64,000 nucleotides of DNA from Lateolabrax maculatus (lineage: Eukaryota > Chordata > Actinopteri > Acropomatiformes > Lateolabracidae), in contig CM062219.1 in the NCBI GenBank assembly GCA_031216445.1, positions 4,787,001 through 4,851,000 of the forward strand. Reading direction: 5' to 3'. The position numbers and the translations under genes are program-made. The notes beneath the pieces were generated by a model. It saw only the letters and a program-made list of their open reading frames with translations. It was not told the origin of the DNA and made no database searches. Shown here one piece after another: positions 23,036 through 35,500 of this stretch (positions are counted from its first letter, which is position 1; each line of letters opens with the position of its first letter).

Positions 23036-25675
23036 CTTTTCATTGCACGACCTGTTTTCTTTTTGCACAGGAGTGTACAGTATTTCTGATGTCCTGTTAT
23101 AGTTTAAGTCTTTTTTTTTTCTTCACTGAAGTTCTTGCAGAAGTGTGACAGGGTGGTAGGTCAGTTTCTTCCTTCCAGCTGGTGTCTGAGGCCCAAATTC
23201 CGGTCCAGCTGGGGCGTGTAACAGGGTTAGGGACAGCTCATGTTAACCCTCACTAGTCATCCCCCTTTTCATGATCCCCTAGAGATCTCAGACAGGCCTC
23301 ACGCTGCAGACCAGAGTTTACATGGCCCTTTTTTTTTTTTTTCAATTTATTTACGCTGGAGTCGTCTAGCAACCACCACAACACTCACCAACTCCTCCTC
23401 CTCTTATACTCTCTGTGTCATTAGTAGTTAACCCCCCTTTGAACAAAGTAACATCTGCTGAGGACTGATGCACACATGTTTTGGGATGTTCAGGTACCAT
23501 TGGTAGTCCATGGGTGTGATATGTGCAAAAATGAGGAAATACACATGTAGACTTTTCCAGGGGCTGTAATGTCAGATGGTGGATAACAATGGTGGGCGTT
23601 CAATGACAAACAGGCTGTGACTCTGAAAAACCCGACCCACTCAACTTAATCAGAGGGAGATAGCTCTGCTTTAAAGCACTGCAAGCTCACAATGTTGTCT
23701 GGGAACTTATCAACGCTCTGCTCTTCCGCCTCGTGCTCCCTCATCTGCGATGAATGTTTTCTGGAGAAAAAGAGAAGGATCAGAGTCCAATGCCTCCGGT
23801 CTGCCATGACATCATCCCTGCACACATCTGGAACCGCTAGAGCGAGTGTGTGTCTATGTATGTGTGTGTATGTGTGAGAAGGGGGAGCTGCAGAAGAATA
23901 GGGGGGCTGGTGACACATCAGCAGTATGGAGAAAAAAAGGGGGAAGAGCGAAAGAAAGGAGAGGGAAAAGAATGTTTATCTGAGGAACATAGACAAAGAT
24001 TAGATGTATAACCAATTTGTGTAAACACATTATTTTCTGCGAGAGCACTAATAAATCAGAAACATGGCTTTTGCAGAGTAACTTGAAGCCAAACACTGGT
24101 TCATGATTTTGTTGAAAAAAAAAGCACATGATGTTTTTCCTTAAGAAAATACTTTGGGGAGTTTTAAAAATGTAATTTATTTCCAAGCTGATGCAGTTTT
24201 TTTTTTTAAGATTTACACTTAAGTTACATGTTGCCTGCAACCAAAGAGTGACACCATCAGATTTATTGGTCTATCTTATATTTATGTTGTTGTTTGTTGA
24301 AGCTCAAGAATTTTGCTTGTTGTCTGTTTACATGTTTTGCTTCTGGAAATTCTGTGTTAGTGCGAGAGAACGACTGGAGATTTGGCGCCGTCATGTTTTT
24401 GTTTCTCATTCTCACCACTAGGGGGCGAAACTTTACTTATTGTGTTCTTTCAGTCTTTGATCTGAGATCATGTAAGTGACTGCCTGTCAAATCATGAGAA
24501 GTCGAGCCTTTTATGACTGTTATGAACCTGCTAAAAAAAGAGAAAGATAATCTTAATCAGACCTCCTGATTTCTGCTGTTCTCATGCTGTACATTTATTG
24601 AGAGTACATTTATTGGATTGTACAAATCTGTTTGATAACGGCAAATAAAAAGGCACAAGCCGGGAGTACAGAACACGCACACTTAAACAATTTCTCAGCT
24701 TCCACTTCACATAGAACTGAAGAGATGTGAAATGTTGAAAGAAGGAAATACAAGGAAGAGGAGAGAGAAGTCGGTGGTTGAAGGGATGTGGAGAAAGCTG
24801 TTTGCCAGATGTTTGTTCCAATACTGCATCATGCTCTGGCAAAAAAAAAATTGAGCCTAACTTCTCATTTAGTATTTTATGATCAACTTCCACTCTCCCT
24901 CGATGCAAATCACTCAAACTGACTCAAAACTATCAAATGATCTTCTGTCCCATCCGAACCACCTATTATTTCTTATTTTTCACACTGCTGTTGTCTGGTT
25001 TTGTGCTCCATTTTCCTGACTGACATGGAGGGAGGAGAGAGAGTTTACAGTAGGCAGTAAAGAGAGAAAGTCAAGTTGATGTGAGAGGGGGGCAAAGCAG
25101 CAAGTTGTAGACGGGGCGTCCAAATATATGACGCAAGAGAACATGAAATGATCAGAAAAAGAGAGGGGAAAGGAGGCAGGGAAAATATACAGTGGTCTCC
25201 AGATCCCACGTTTACTGTAAGTTCGAGAGATGATGGAGGCGCTTTGTCTCAGAAACTGCTTGTAGCGTGACCCACTAATCCAGCCACAAGAGCCTGTAAT
25301 GTTGTTGTCTCCAGCAGGGCCTGTGGAGCACAGCGGACCGCAGCAGAGCGGTGCTCTCCAGAACCCTGATCCTGAACTCTGCTGAGTTAGGCTGCATTAC
25401 CAGCAGAGCCACAGACACCGCCATGCCACATAACCAGTCTATCCGTCTGTCACTCTTTCCTGCTCCCTCCTCCTTCTCCTTTTCTTCTTCTTCTTTCCCC
25501 TCCTCCTTCCTGTCTTGTTTGGGGTACCATTGCATGAGATCACTGCTTAACTGACCATCATGACAAACTTGTCTACAATGTTCCTGTAGCAGAGGTGCAC
25601 TCCACTTCTGATACTACAATTTTTTTCCGTGATCATCATCTGCCCCACTTGGTCATGAATGTCTCCTGGGGATGA
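23036..25675. other. intergenic DNA, no gene recognised
   Basis: No coding gene. A T tract lies at 23329-23342. The stretch near 25290-25440 is more GC-rich than its surroundings (phrases such as ACAGCGGACCGCAGCAGAGC) but has no legible family. A pyrimidine-rich block follows at about 25450-25518. Confidence 0.6.
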
Positions 25676-25708
25676 GGGGGGGGGGGGGGGGGGGGGGGGG
25701 GAGGGGGG
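25676..25708. repeat. G26 homopolymer plus G6
   Basis: Twenty-six consecutive G (25676-25701), one A, then six G. Such a tract can form G-quadruplex and is prone to length error and sequencing artefact. Confidence 0.95.
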
Positions 25709-27359
25709 AGTCATGGAAAGAGGCTGAAGTAGTTTAAATTGGTGGTAAAGGTTGTGGTAAACTAGCCAACTCCCACCCCCATCCAACAGTGAGAACAAGG
25801 CCTCCACCCCCATGGGGTTATCCTTCCTTCAGTCTGGAAAAGTGGAAAAAGGTCTGACTCACAGGGTGATAAATTCCTTTCCTATGTTGAAGGATTCCCC
25901 AAGGAAACCATTACTAGCATGAGTTGCCACAAGTTGAAATAAATCAAACTTTTAAACAAAAAATTATGCTACAACAAAAAAATAATCAGCAAATGTGACT
26001 TTTAGTGCCCAAAGAATATTGTTTGATTTGGCACTAAAACATTTGGAATCATGCTTTTTTCTATATCTCCTGTTTGAGATTATAAGACATCACATTTTCC
26101 ATGTTATTGAATTTTATTCCTGTTGATTTATTACTCTTCAGGCCGCATTGTAGGCTTTAAAACACTTATGTCAGAGCTTGGCTTCTGTAGAGGCTTTACA
26201 CAGTTTTGTCATGCTAGACTTGGGCAAGATTCTTCATGTTGCTTGGCTTGAACTTTCACTTTCAGACGTGCATGTTATTGATGGCAATTGACTGGCATTG
26301 ATAGCTTCACTTTGCATTATTTATGCACAGCAAATTAGTTTCTTTTTGTAATTGTCGATTTTTTAAGTGATTAAACAAATAATATCTTGAACATGACAGT
26401 ACTTTGCCCATCCAAAAAGAAACATGTCCAATGGCGAGCGAGTTATACACACAGCTGTGACTTTATAAATCATCTCTGAGAATATCAGCAAAGGCCGAGG
26501 AACAAAATAATTTCCAGCTGCAGTCTTAAGTCAGCCTTGCCTTCATCTATCCTCAAAACATCATGGTAATAAAGACCAACAAGCTGTTTTCAATCAAACA
26601 ACACAATCCGCACTTGCCTCCGCCTTTCTGCTATTTCGTGCCATTTTCCACTCCTCCATTCATATGGGGAGATTGTGAGTTGTAAAAACTGCATTTTGTT
26701 GTTGATGGAGGGAAAAAACGTGAGACGACTGTCTGGTGTTGAAGGTTGAGTAATGCCCAGATTCTGTACCAGGAGAGAGGGGGTCTGCCAAGACTCACTC
26801 AGTTTGGTAGAAGAGACTCTAGGTGTTCATGAAATTGTGTTGCCATATGTCGTTTAGATTAAAATTGAAGACATCAAGCTAAGTATTTGTCTGCACTCAT
26901 TTTCTCATTATGGATCGTAAGCAAAATCAGATTTTTGTGCATCCAGACCGGTCAAAGTTCAAATGACAGAGGCCGTGTAATCACCGTCGAACAGTTTGTG
27001 AATTTTAAGATGGGCTGGTAATGACATGTGGATGGCTTCAAAGAACCTCGCAGAGGGAAGGGATCATTGGATTACCATTAAGGAAGAAATAGCTCATTAA
27101 AAGTAAAACAAGAAAATTATAGGGGAAACTGAAGCAGATTGATGGTAAAAAGCTAAAAGCAAGCTAGTTGGTTGACTGATTCAGACTCTTCCCAAAATAG
27201 CTCCTCTCCACAGGGATAATTAAATGTTCCCTTTAATCATCTAATTCATCTAATTCAGACAGCTACTGTCCTAAGGAAGAACAAGTTTCTTGTTCTCCCT
27301 GCGCAGCCATAATCTAAAAGAACCTCCAACAGATTGAGTCAGTATCAGTGACCACAAAC
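25709..27359. other. intergenic DNA, no gene recognised
   Basis: Moderately AT-rich; nothing legible as gene, RNA or named repeat. Confidence 0.6.
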
Positions 27360-27960
27360 TCTGTAGACACTTTAGACCATTGGTTTTAATCCCTAGTACT
27401 ACGAGCCCAGGCCAGAGCCCTCATGGTTTTCATTACAAGCATCACATCAGGGACTGATTTAGACTTGGGATACAAGAAAACAGCAGTATTCTCTGTTTCA
27501 ATAACTAGGATTAAGTGCCAGGATGACATTGAAATAATGATCTATTGTCTAGGTTGGTTGACCCCATTAAAAAACCTGCTAAATTCTTGCCAAATGAAGA
27601 ATTTGAACCTCACTAGATCCTGTAACTCTACTAAGGATTATAGAAGAGACGGATATCTACGTATTTGTATTACGTCGTAATATATTCAACTTTCGGCTGC
27701 AGACAAACACCTCAGTAGTGTTAATGCATATGTAGATTTGGGTGTCATCAGCATAGAAGTAAAATAGATCTCATACCTTCAAAGGATTCTGGCATGAGGT
27801 GGCATGTCAACAGAAAGTATGACAAGGACCTTGCATGCACTAAACAGTGTGCATTTACAGTAGTCGCAGAAACATTAATGTAACAAGATTCAGACCTGCC
27901 TGAGTCACATTTTCTTCTTATGTGCAGCACCATATTCTTCCCCTCCCCAATACCGCTCCA
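27360..27960. repeat. possible old teleost repeat fragment
   Basis: The phrase TTTGGGTGTCATCAGCATAG (27736-27755) resembles a stretch found in a widespread fish repeat. The rest is too diverged to place. The frame at 27423-27680 on + has no recognised likeness. Confidence 0.3.
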
Positions 27961-30900
27961 CGTTAAGTTCCACTCATTACATAAGTCAGTTTAACTCTGA
28001 ATATTGAGGAAAACAAATTAGATCTCTTTCCGTTTCTGGAGGAATCTGATCAATTACAAATATTGGGGGGTGGACAAATTTCCACATTTCATATATTGGT
28101 TGGGACGCGACCCCTCCCGGGCCCCGCGGTGATTACGTGCCTGTTTGTCACATATACTGCTCTCAGATCTATTGGGTTCAGAGGTGGAGAACAACTGAAA
28201 TGTTGCTGAAAGCACAGTACTGTGTTATGGAAAGACTTGTAGCCAGAGTGCAACAGTTCAAATAGACCATTGTATCTTTGAATGAAGGGAAAATTTGACG
28301 TTGGACCTTAATTGTAAAGGATATCAGGAACAAGCTTAATCAGGATCCGTTTATATGGATGCCAAAGGAGATGGAGAAAGAAGTTTCATTTAATTTAACA
28401 GATAATTTTATTGAATTTGGCAGGGAGTATGTGAATTAATCGCATGAGTCCATAATTAAACCCCTGCCACTTTGACTTTATGTGAACTGTACATTGTAAT
28501 TGGTGATAACAGATGGTGTGTGTGCATTTATCAAGTGGACAGTGTGCTTGAGCTTCAAAGTTGCTGTCAAGAATACGAATGTTCTTGCACTGATGAGGTT
28601 AACTTTGGGATTAAACAAAATTAAAAAGTTGTTTGCAGTAAATGGAAGCTGAGTACAATGGAGGAAAGATGATCATTTTAATGCTCTTTGTCGCAGTGCA
28701 TACAGTGCATTTTTGATATTTATTCCTCAGCCACCTCTGTTTAGTGCCCTCTTTGCCATAAAATACAGATGGCAGCAATTATCAATCAACAAATGTGTGG
28801 AGGGAACAGAATCCTGTAGGCAGCCAAAGTTTCATAAAATAACCCATCTCCTGTGTTTCCGTGACTTTTGTTTTTCTTTTCTATACCTACTCCCCCGCAA
28901 ATCTGTGGGACCTCTCAGCTCGGAGACGTCTGAACCAGTGTTTTGGGCCTTTCAGGGACCGCTTTTGTTAAAGCTTTTCTGTTGGATTTGATTTCTTTTG
29001 CAAATAAACAAAAGCACGGTATACCTACTCTTAAAGGAGAACTACCGTTTTGGTTTTCTCATCGTCCTACAATCACAGGTCACTTGTGCAACTTTAAACA
29101 GTTTGGGTCGGCAGTTAGATGCATGTCAGTCAACTCCTGTGTGTTATTACAGCAAATGATGAAGCGTATTTGTTTGCGTTTGTTTGAGTGGGTTTATGTC
29201 TGGGTGTAGATTATAAAGACATAAAAGCAGGAAAGCATGTTGAGAGAAACAGCACGGTAGCTTTTTATGAGATAAAAAGCAAAGAAAGGAACTCAGCGCT
29301 TTCTCATTACCTGCTGATTTAGTCAAATGCTTGTCATTCACCCCCTCCCTATCTTACCCTCAGCCATCCCCATTTCCCTTGACGGCGTGTACCTCTCACC
29401 GTTCAGGACCTCAGGCAAAAACAAATGAGCTCACTTTCTCTCTCAGTTTTAGGGCCGTGTGTGTGTGTTTAAGTTACCTCAGATATCAGACGAGGCATCT
29501 GAGCCACATTACACCTCAAATCCTTGACCCTTCAACCCTCCAAACCATTTTCACCCCCCTCTGGACATTCACGCCCCACAGCTCTTCCTCGCGGCTCCTC
29601 AGAGTCCGGCACACCACTATACATTGACTCAAATCCTGTTGCTCTTGTCTGAGGTGGATGTGAGAGTGTTTGTTCTTCGCGAAACCTCCCTGGGGATGAT
29701 CCAGGTTGATGTATCAATTTTCTGCAATGTTGTGTCATGACCTCACCGTGTTGCCACATCACAGATTTGTGACCAGCTCAACCTATCCAAGACTTAATCC
29801 AAACCATTTCAGGAAAATGTAGAATGGACCACAGAACAAGAGGCTGTTTTTTTCCACTCTCCCACAGCATTTAGGGTCTAGATTTCATGCTCCTACGTGA
29901 CAGCTGTTGGATCGCCTCTCGTCAGGATTAGTCAGTGTCTGTGCTTGAGTCCATATTTGTGATTACTGGGGGTGATGGACTGTTAAAACCCACAATGAGG
30001 GAAATGTCTCCCTAAGTACCCTATGACTCACTCCTGCAGCACTTCACTTCAGTCATGTTGTACAGTACGTCTCTATTCGTGTCTCATGATGGCTCTCATT
30101 CTGCAGTTTCTCCAGTTGTGTGAGTGTGTGCTGAAGAACAACAAGCAGATCTTTTACTTCTAATAAAGTAAACCAACTGGCTGCGCAGACTACAGATGTT
30201 TAAAGTTCTTAACAAAGGAGACGGTCAACACTCTCCAGATCTTGTCTTAATGATTGCTCGGCTGTGAAAGGATTTGTAAACTCCTTTGCGAGCACGTGTT
30301 GCTATTTGTGCATGTCTGAGTGACAGAAAAAGAGATAGAGACATGTTTTTGGAAAGGCCTGCATTTGTTGTAATATAATGAGCATTCTCCATCTTCTCCT
30401 CCGTCCTCAGTATTTCCATTCTGACCACATCTATCTCTTCCACCCCCTCCTCTTTATCATGTGTCTTGTGTTTTAGCTGGCAGACATAAATCAAGTGTCT
30501 GGAATGGAAACACTCACGTTACTGGTGTGCCACATATGTTTATATTTAAAGCCTTTTCCTCTTTTCCTCTTTTTTTTTTTTTTAACTCTTTCGCAGTGAG
30601 AGCACCTGAAAAACACAGAAGGGGGAAACCGCTGGAAAGTGTGATTCAACCGAAAATGTCTGCCGTCCCCCCTCACCACATATGAGGCTCCCACTCCAGC
30701 AGCTCAGACCAGTGTATTAACCGGAGGGGGGGGGGGGAGAGAAGAGGAGGTATGGTTCTGCTTGACCCGCGAGGCCGACAGAGGTGGAAAGAATGTGCTG
30801 TCCAGCCGGTGAACACGTTAGCACAGATGGGGAAAAAAACTTCCTACAAGCTGCTTTCCCACCATCCCAAACCCCCTCACCCAAGCACTTACACATGGAG

Positions 30901-31394
30901 AGAAGGAGGAAGGGAGAGTGGAGGAGGAGTAAAGCGGATGGGGAGGAGGGGAATGAAAACGCAAACTGCAGAGAGATGGAAAAGGTATTGAATGGCAAAA
31001 AAAAAAGAAGACAGAAAGGGGGGAAGAAAGTGGGTGGCCGGAAAAAAAAGAAAGAAAAAATTTAAAAGATGCATTTTAACCTAGAAATTTAGACAGAAGA
31101 GACAACACCAATTACAACATTGGTGCCTGAAGCCCCTTTCACACTAGACAAAAAAAAACACTAACACCCACTAACATCTGGCTTTTGTCTTCAGTGGGAA
31201 AGGGTACAACCGGCATTCACTCCCGGGTCGAATGACTCCGCAGTGTTCATGGGTATTTATCGGCTCCAGCTCCGATCGGCAGTGATGGAAACATGACACC
31301 CGGGTGGACACGCTCATTTTCGCCCCGTGATGCTATGACGTGCCTCTTCGCCTCCGTCTGCAAATTCTACGAATCTTGGACTTCTCTTTCAGCC
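27961..31394. other. intergenic DNA with a G tract and purine-rich block
   Basis: No gene recognised. A G-rich tract at about 30724-30737 precedes a strongly purine-rich block (about 30895-31068, mostly A/G on +), whose open frames are low-complexity artefacts. The phrase GCCCCTTTCACACTAGAC (31131-31148) may be one end of a DNA element, but no partner end was found. Confidence 0.55.
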
Positions 31395-31505
31395 ACAAAT
31401 TCCCCAAAACTTTAAAAGACACTTTCACTTGCCAAGAGTTAGATGAAAAGATCGATATATAAACATCTTTCCGCCAAGAGAGACTTAGTTTAGCTCAGCT
31501 TAGCA
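31395..31505. repeat. possible fragment related to the element at 1554-2116
   Basis: AGAGTTAGATGAAAAGATCG (31436-31455) and TTAGCTCAGCTTAGCAGG (31490-31507) match wording I associate with the same fish MITE family as the element in the fnbp1 intron. It is short and diverged. Confidence 0.3.
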
Positions 31506-32200
31506 GGCGACTTTTGGTTTGCACCTTCAACACCTCCATAGCACATTGACCACACATCCATGCACTGTTTTCATTAATGACATCGCTGGTCTACACACTC
31601 CATTGTACATTTGTGTTAAACTTCATCTTAAAAAATTGTTTGCTGACTCCCTCCTTGTCACATTACCTCAGCCGGTTTTGGTCTTTTTGTGGGATTTATG
31701 GTCACTAATAAAAATATAGACTATCCTTTAAAGGACCATACATGCATGTTTGCAAGTTTAACCACTGAATTAAAAATCATGAAATCAAGCAAAAAAAATC
31801 AAGAGTCTGTTAAAGGAAGCCAATGAAAGCTTGAAATAGCAGAAAAGATGCCTTTAAAATTCTAAAATACAACAGCATAGTTTGTGAAATGGTAATTTGT
31901 AGTAAATGGATTAAAACATGCAAAATCACTGATACTGAACACTGAACATAGGACTTGTTGAAATGTTGAAATAGCTGTATGTGAGTTCTGCACACAAATC
32001 ACATTCTTAACACATGCAGTTATATATGGATACAAAATAAACATTCTTTAAGACTTTTACTCTAAGTGATAGGCAGATTTATTGCAAAATCAAACTGAAA
32101 AATGGCGTAGGCTGGAGGAAGCCTTTTCCATTGAGAACTTTACGGGCCTCTTGGAGGTGGAAAAACATCTGCCTGCCAATACTGTAAAGGATCGCTGAGG
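31506..32200. other. intergenic DNA, no gene recognised
   Basis: AT-rich. Contains a short palindrome TCCTTTAAAGGA (about 31724-31735). No open frame with family likeness. Confidence 0.6.
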
Positions 32201-32380
32201 CTTTAAAGGGTCAGTTCCAAGTAATGGAGTTACTCTTGCTGGAATGGCACGTTGAATATTTGAAATGCAATTTTGCAATGCTCTGAGCGGCACAAACTTG
32301 AAACTATCTGCACGACCGGGTACCACTCGGTAAGTGAGAAGTAATGTTTTTTGTAATTTGGGTGCTCTGTCTCTTTAAAG
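32201..32380. mobile_element. 180-bp MITE-like element
   Basis: The left end CTTTAAAGGGTCAG and the reverse complement of the right end CTTTAAAGAGACAG match at 12 of 14 positions, forming terminal inverted repeats. The interior phrase TTTTTTGTAATTTGGGTGCT recalls a known fish repeat. No coding capacity; target duplication not clear. Confidence 0.6.
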
Positions 32381-32528
32381 ACAGAGGCTAATGCAAAAAG
32401 AACAGAAAGCAGAGACACGCTGGACCAAACACACAGAAACAAACAATCAGAATGCTGAAACGTTGACAGCCGTGATGTTTCCTGTTGTTTCAGTAAACAG
32501 TAGGCCCACCCAGCCAGCATTAGGTGTG

Positions 32529-32530
<2 letters not shown>

Positions 32531-32570
<40 letters not shown>
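32531..32570. repeat. (GT)20 microsatellite
   Basis: Forty bases of perfect GT repeat. The long frame running through it at 32531-33025 on + is an artefact of the repeat and not a gene. Confidence 0.97.
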
Positions 32571-32572
<2 letters not shown>

Positions 32573-35500
32573 CTGCAGTTACACACATGTGTAGGTGTCA
32601 GGCCTCCTCTGGGGGTCTCTGGCACTGTTAGGGGCAGTTTATTGGGAACAGACCCACACCTGTCTGCTGTTTCCAGCGCCAACCAATGGTCAGCGTCCAT
32701 CTTCCAGAGAGGAGACCTTCTCGAGTTCCACACGGAGCCAACTTCCTGCTGTGGGGGGGGGGGGAACCCTTCGTCAAGATTTGGACTGACCTCCCAGGAG
32801 GGGTGGCATCCAGCTTTTAGCGTATCAGCTAAAAGACCCTTTGGAAACGTAAATCAGAGGCAGAAAGGAGGACGCCTAGGGGAGAACCAGGGAGGGGTCA
32901 GAGGGGCCCAGCCTGCCCAGGATATGGCTTCTTCTGCCTGGGATGACTCAACTGCAAAGCATCTCTTTCCAGGCAAAACATCCACGTCAGCACTCTCCCA
33001 CAATTCCATTGGGTCTTTTAATTAAACTCTGGACTGACTTTCTTTATCTGCAAGTCTAATTTAATCCAATCCATATCTAGGAATTTTATTTCTAAGACTT
33101 TATAGCATGTTTGTTTCTCCCTTCGTATTTGTAAAAGAGGTGTAATCATTCCGTTAATGTGACTTTTTCTTGTCTGTGAGTGTGTGCATGAGCTGTAATC
33201 AGAGTTGGCATGATGGAGATTATGCATGAACATTCCTGGAAGTGTTGATAGCTGAGGGGAGAGGGCTCTGATGTCTTTAGCAGACTGTGATTTCTGTAAA
33301 CAGGGCCTTTCAGCCCCCTGACCCACTCAGCCCTGCACCCCACTACCAGCTTCCTGTTCTCCTGTGGGACCCTCTATCATTACTTTCCCCTTTTCTTATA
33401 ATCCATCTTGTTTTGACCCCCATATGTATTTCTTTCAGTATCCAGCTTTTCAAAAAAAAAACACTCTCTGGAGAGGAAACATTTAGAAGTGCCATCGTTT
33501 TTATGGTGGATGAGGAAAACTGAGCTCTTTGAAAACGCTGACCTATGAATGTCAAACCTTCTCAAACTTCCACATATGTTAATAGTCCAACCTATCTGAT
33601 TGGCCACGCAGTGCATTCCCAGATGACGTGGCATTGCGGAGTGGCCTTAATCAAAAGAATGAGAGGCTTTTTTTTTACGCAGAGCTAAAATCAGTATGAA
33701 CAGGGCATGTAATCAGCAGCAGAATCTTTAGCTAGTGTGATCCATAGTTTTCTTACAGAGAGAGATGTCACATCTTATGACACATCTCACAACGTAACCT
33801 GAAAACTACCTGTGTTGGACGTAAAGGAGAAAAAAAGGGTTTATGCACCCAAACCCTTCTTAATCATTCGGTTCTTACCAAGGAGCATGATTGCCATTGC
33901 CTTATTTTGTGTCAAAGTAAAATACATAATTTACATACAGTCTCTGGTTGGCTCTGGTTATGTTATATTTTATTTTATGACACTTTCATGCTACCTGGCA
34001 ACATAAGCATAGACTGCCCCTTGCCACTGATCTCTGCCTTGCAGTGGGCACAGCACATACCACTGATCATGTGTAGGGGGCCTTACCGTTAGCCTTGATT
34101 ACTATGTAATTTTGACATATGTAATTATGAGCCTCAATAAAATTGCAATAATTTTCATGCAGTCATTTGACATAAATACACCTAAATGTTGTTGAAACAC
34201 AGAGAACTGAAGTAGACAAAAAAGAGCCTTACCCTGCAGAGACCAAGCAGAGCATTGGACCATGTTTGTCCAAAACCAGATGATTCTAATAAGAGAGAAT
34301 TTTGTTGTGTGCAAACCAAAAGAGGAGGAGAAAGAATACATGCTATTGTTAGAATTTCACTGTGGACAGTGAACTTGAAACCATCAAAGGCGAGGAAATC
34401 TTGTTTGACAGGATCTCCTCAATGTATCTACATTAGTGTGGACATGTAAAATGCAAACTTCCTTTTTCTTGTTATATAACAAATATAGTAATAAGCCCAT
34501 GTATTTCATGAGAAAATTCACTAATGACGTTGTGTTGTTTGGCTTTACGGCTTGCTGTAAAAAGGCAGCTGAAGTTGAGGCTCATTAAGTGGTGCTAAAG
34601 ACCATGTCCTGGAGCTTGGGAGAACTACAGAGTGAGGGCAAAACATGCCTGCAACAACCCACATCACACAATACAAATATGGAGGAAATGTAGCCACAAG
34701 ATGCCTATCACTTTCTGTCAAAGGTAACAAGTGGGGTCAGTTAGGAACAAAACTGCGCTACAGATTTACAACGTTTGACAGGATTTTAAGTGATTCAAGT
34801 TAAAGGATTTTTGCTTTAGCCATCACCAACTGATATAAATGCCAGTTGACTCATTTATTTTATTGAAAAGTTGCCTGTGACCACCATAACTGGATTGTTA
34901 ATGGAAAAGAACCAGCTTGCTGAATCATGGAAGAAACTTTATTGCAGGGTAATCACACCCCCTCAAGAGAGTTTCCGCTAAGTATAGGATGGTTTCCCAA
35001 GAAAACCTCAGTTTTCAAAAGCTTTAAAATGTTAAGTAATATGTACTTTTGTCAGCACTGTAAGGAAAGAAAGGGGAAACCTTTCTGCATCAAGGTAATG
35101 TCTGCGGATTTTGATGGGGTTTTTTGGGAGGTTAAAAACCTGACCCTTGCAGTCGTGCTGGGATCTGCCTTGACCTGAGGCTTTGCTGGGGCAGGACAAG
35201 ATAGAGCAGGGGCAAGCTCAGGAATCCAAACATCCACCTCAGCTCAGACAGAGTAGGAGAAAGGGAGAGTCTTTGACACATTATAATGAAATCCATTCTC
35301 TCACGTCTTTTGCAAGAGTGAAGAGACTTTCACAGGATTTTTTTAAAGCTGTGGCTAGACCCACCTAAAAAGAAATGTTCTTGGCAAGCCCAGTGTTTCC
35401 ATAAGTCAACTTTAATTTGATATCACCTGACACCTAAATTGAGTGTCACCTACCAAAAGCTGTGGCTCAAAACAAAACAGGCAGCATCCTGGCCACATCC

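Noticed and set aside
32531..33025. 164-codon frame through the GT repeat
   Set aside because: It begins in a microsatellite, has a repeat-driven N-terminus, no domain likeness and a G-run within.
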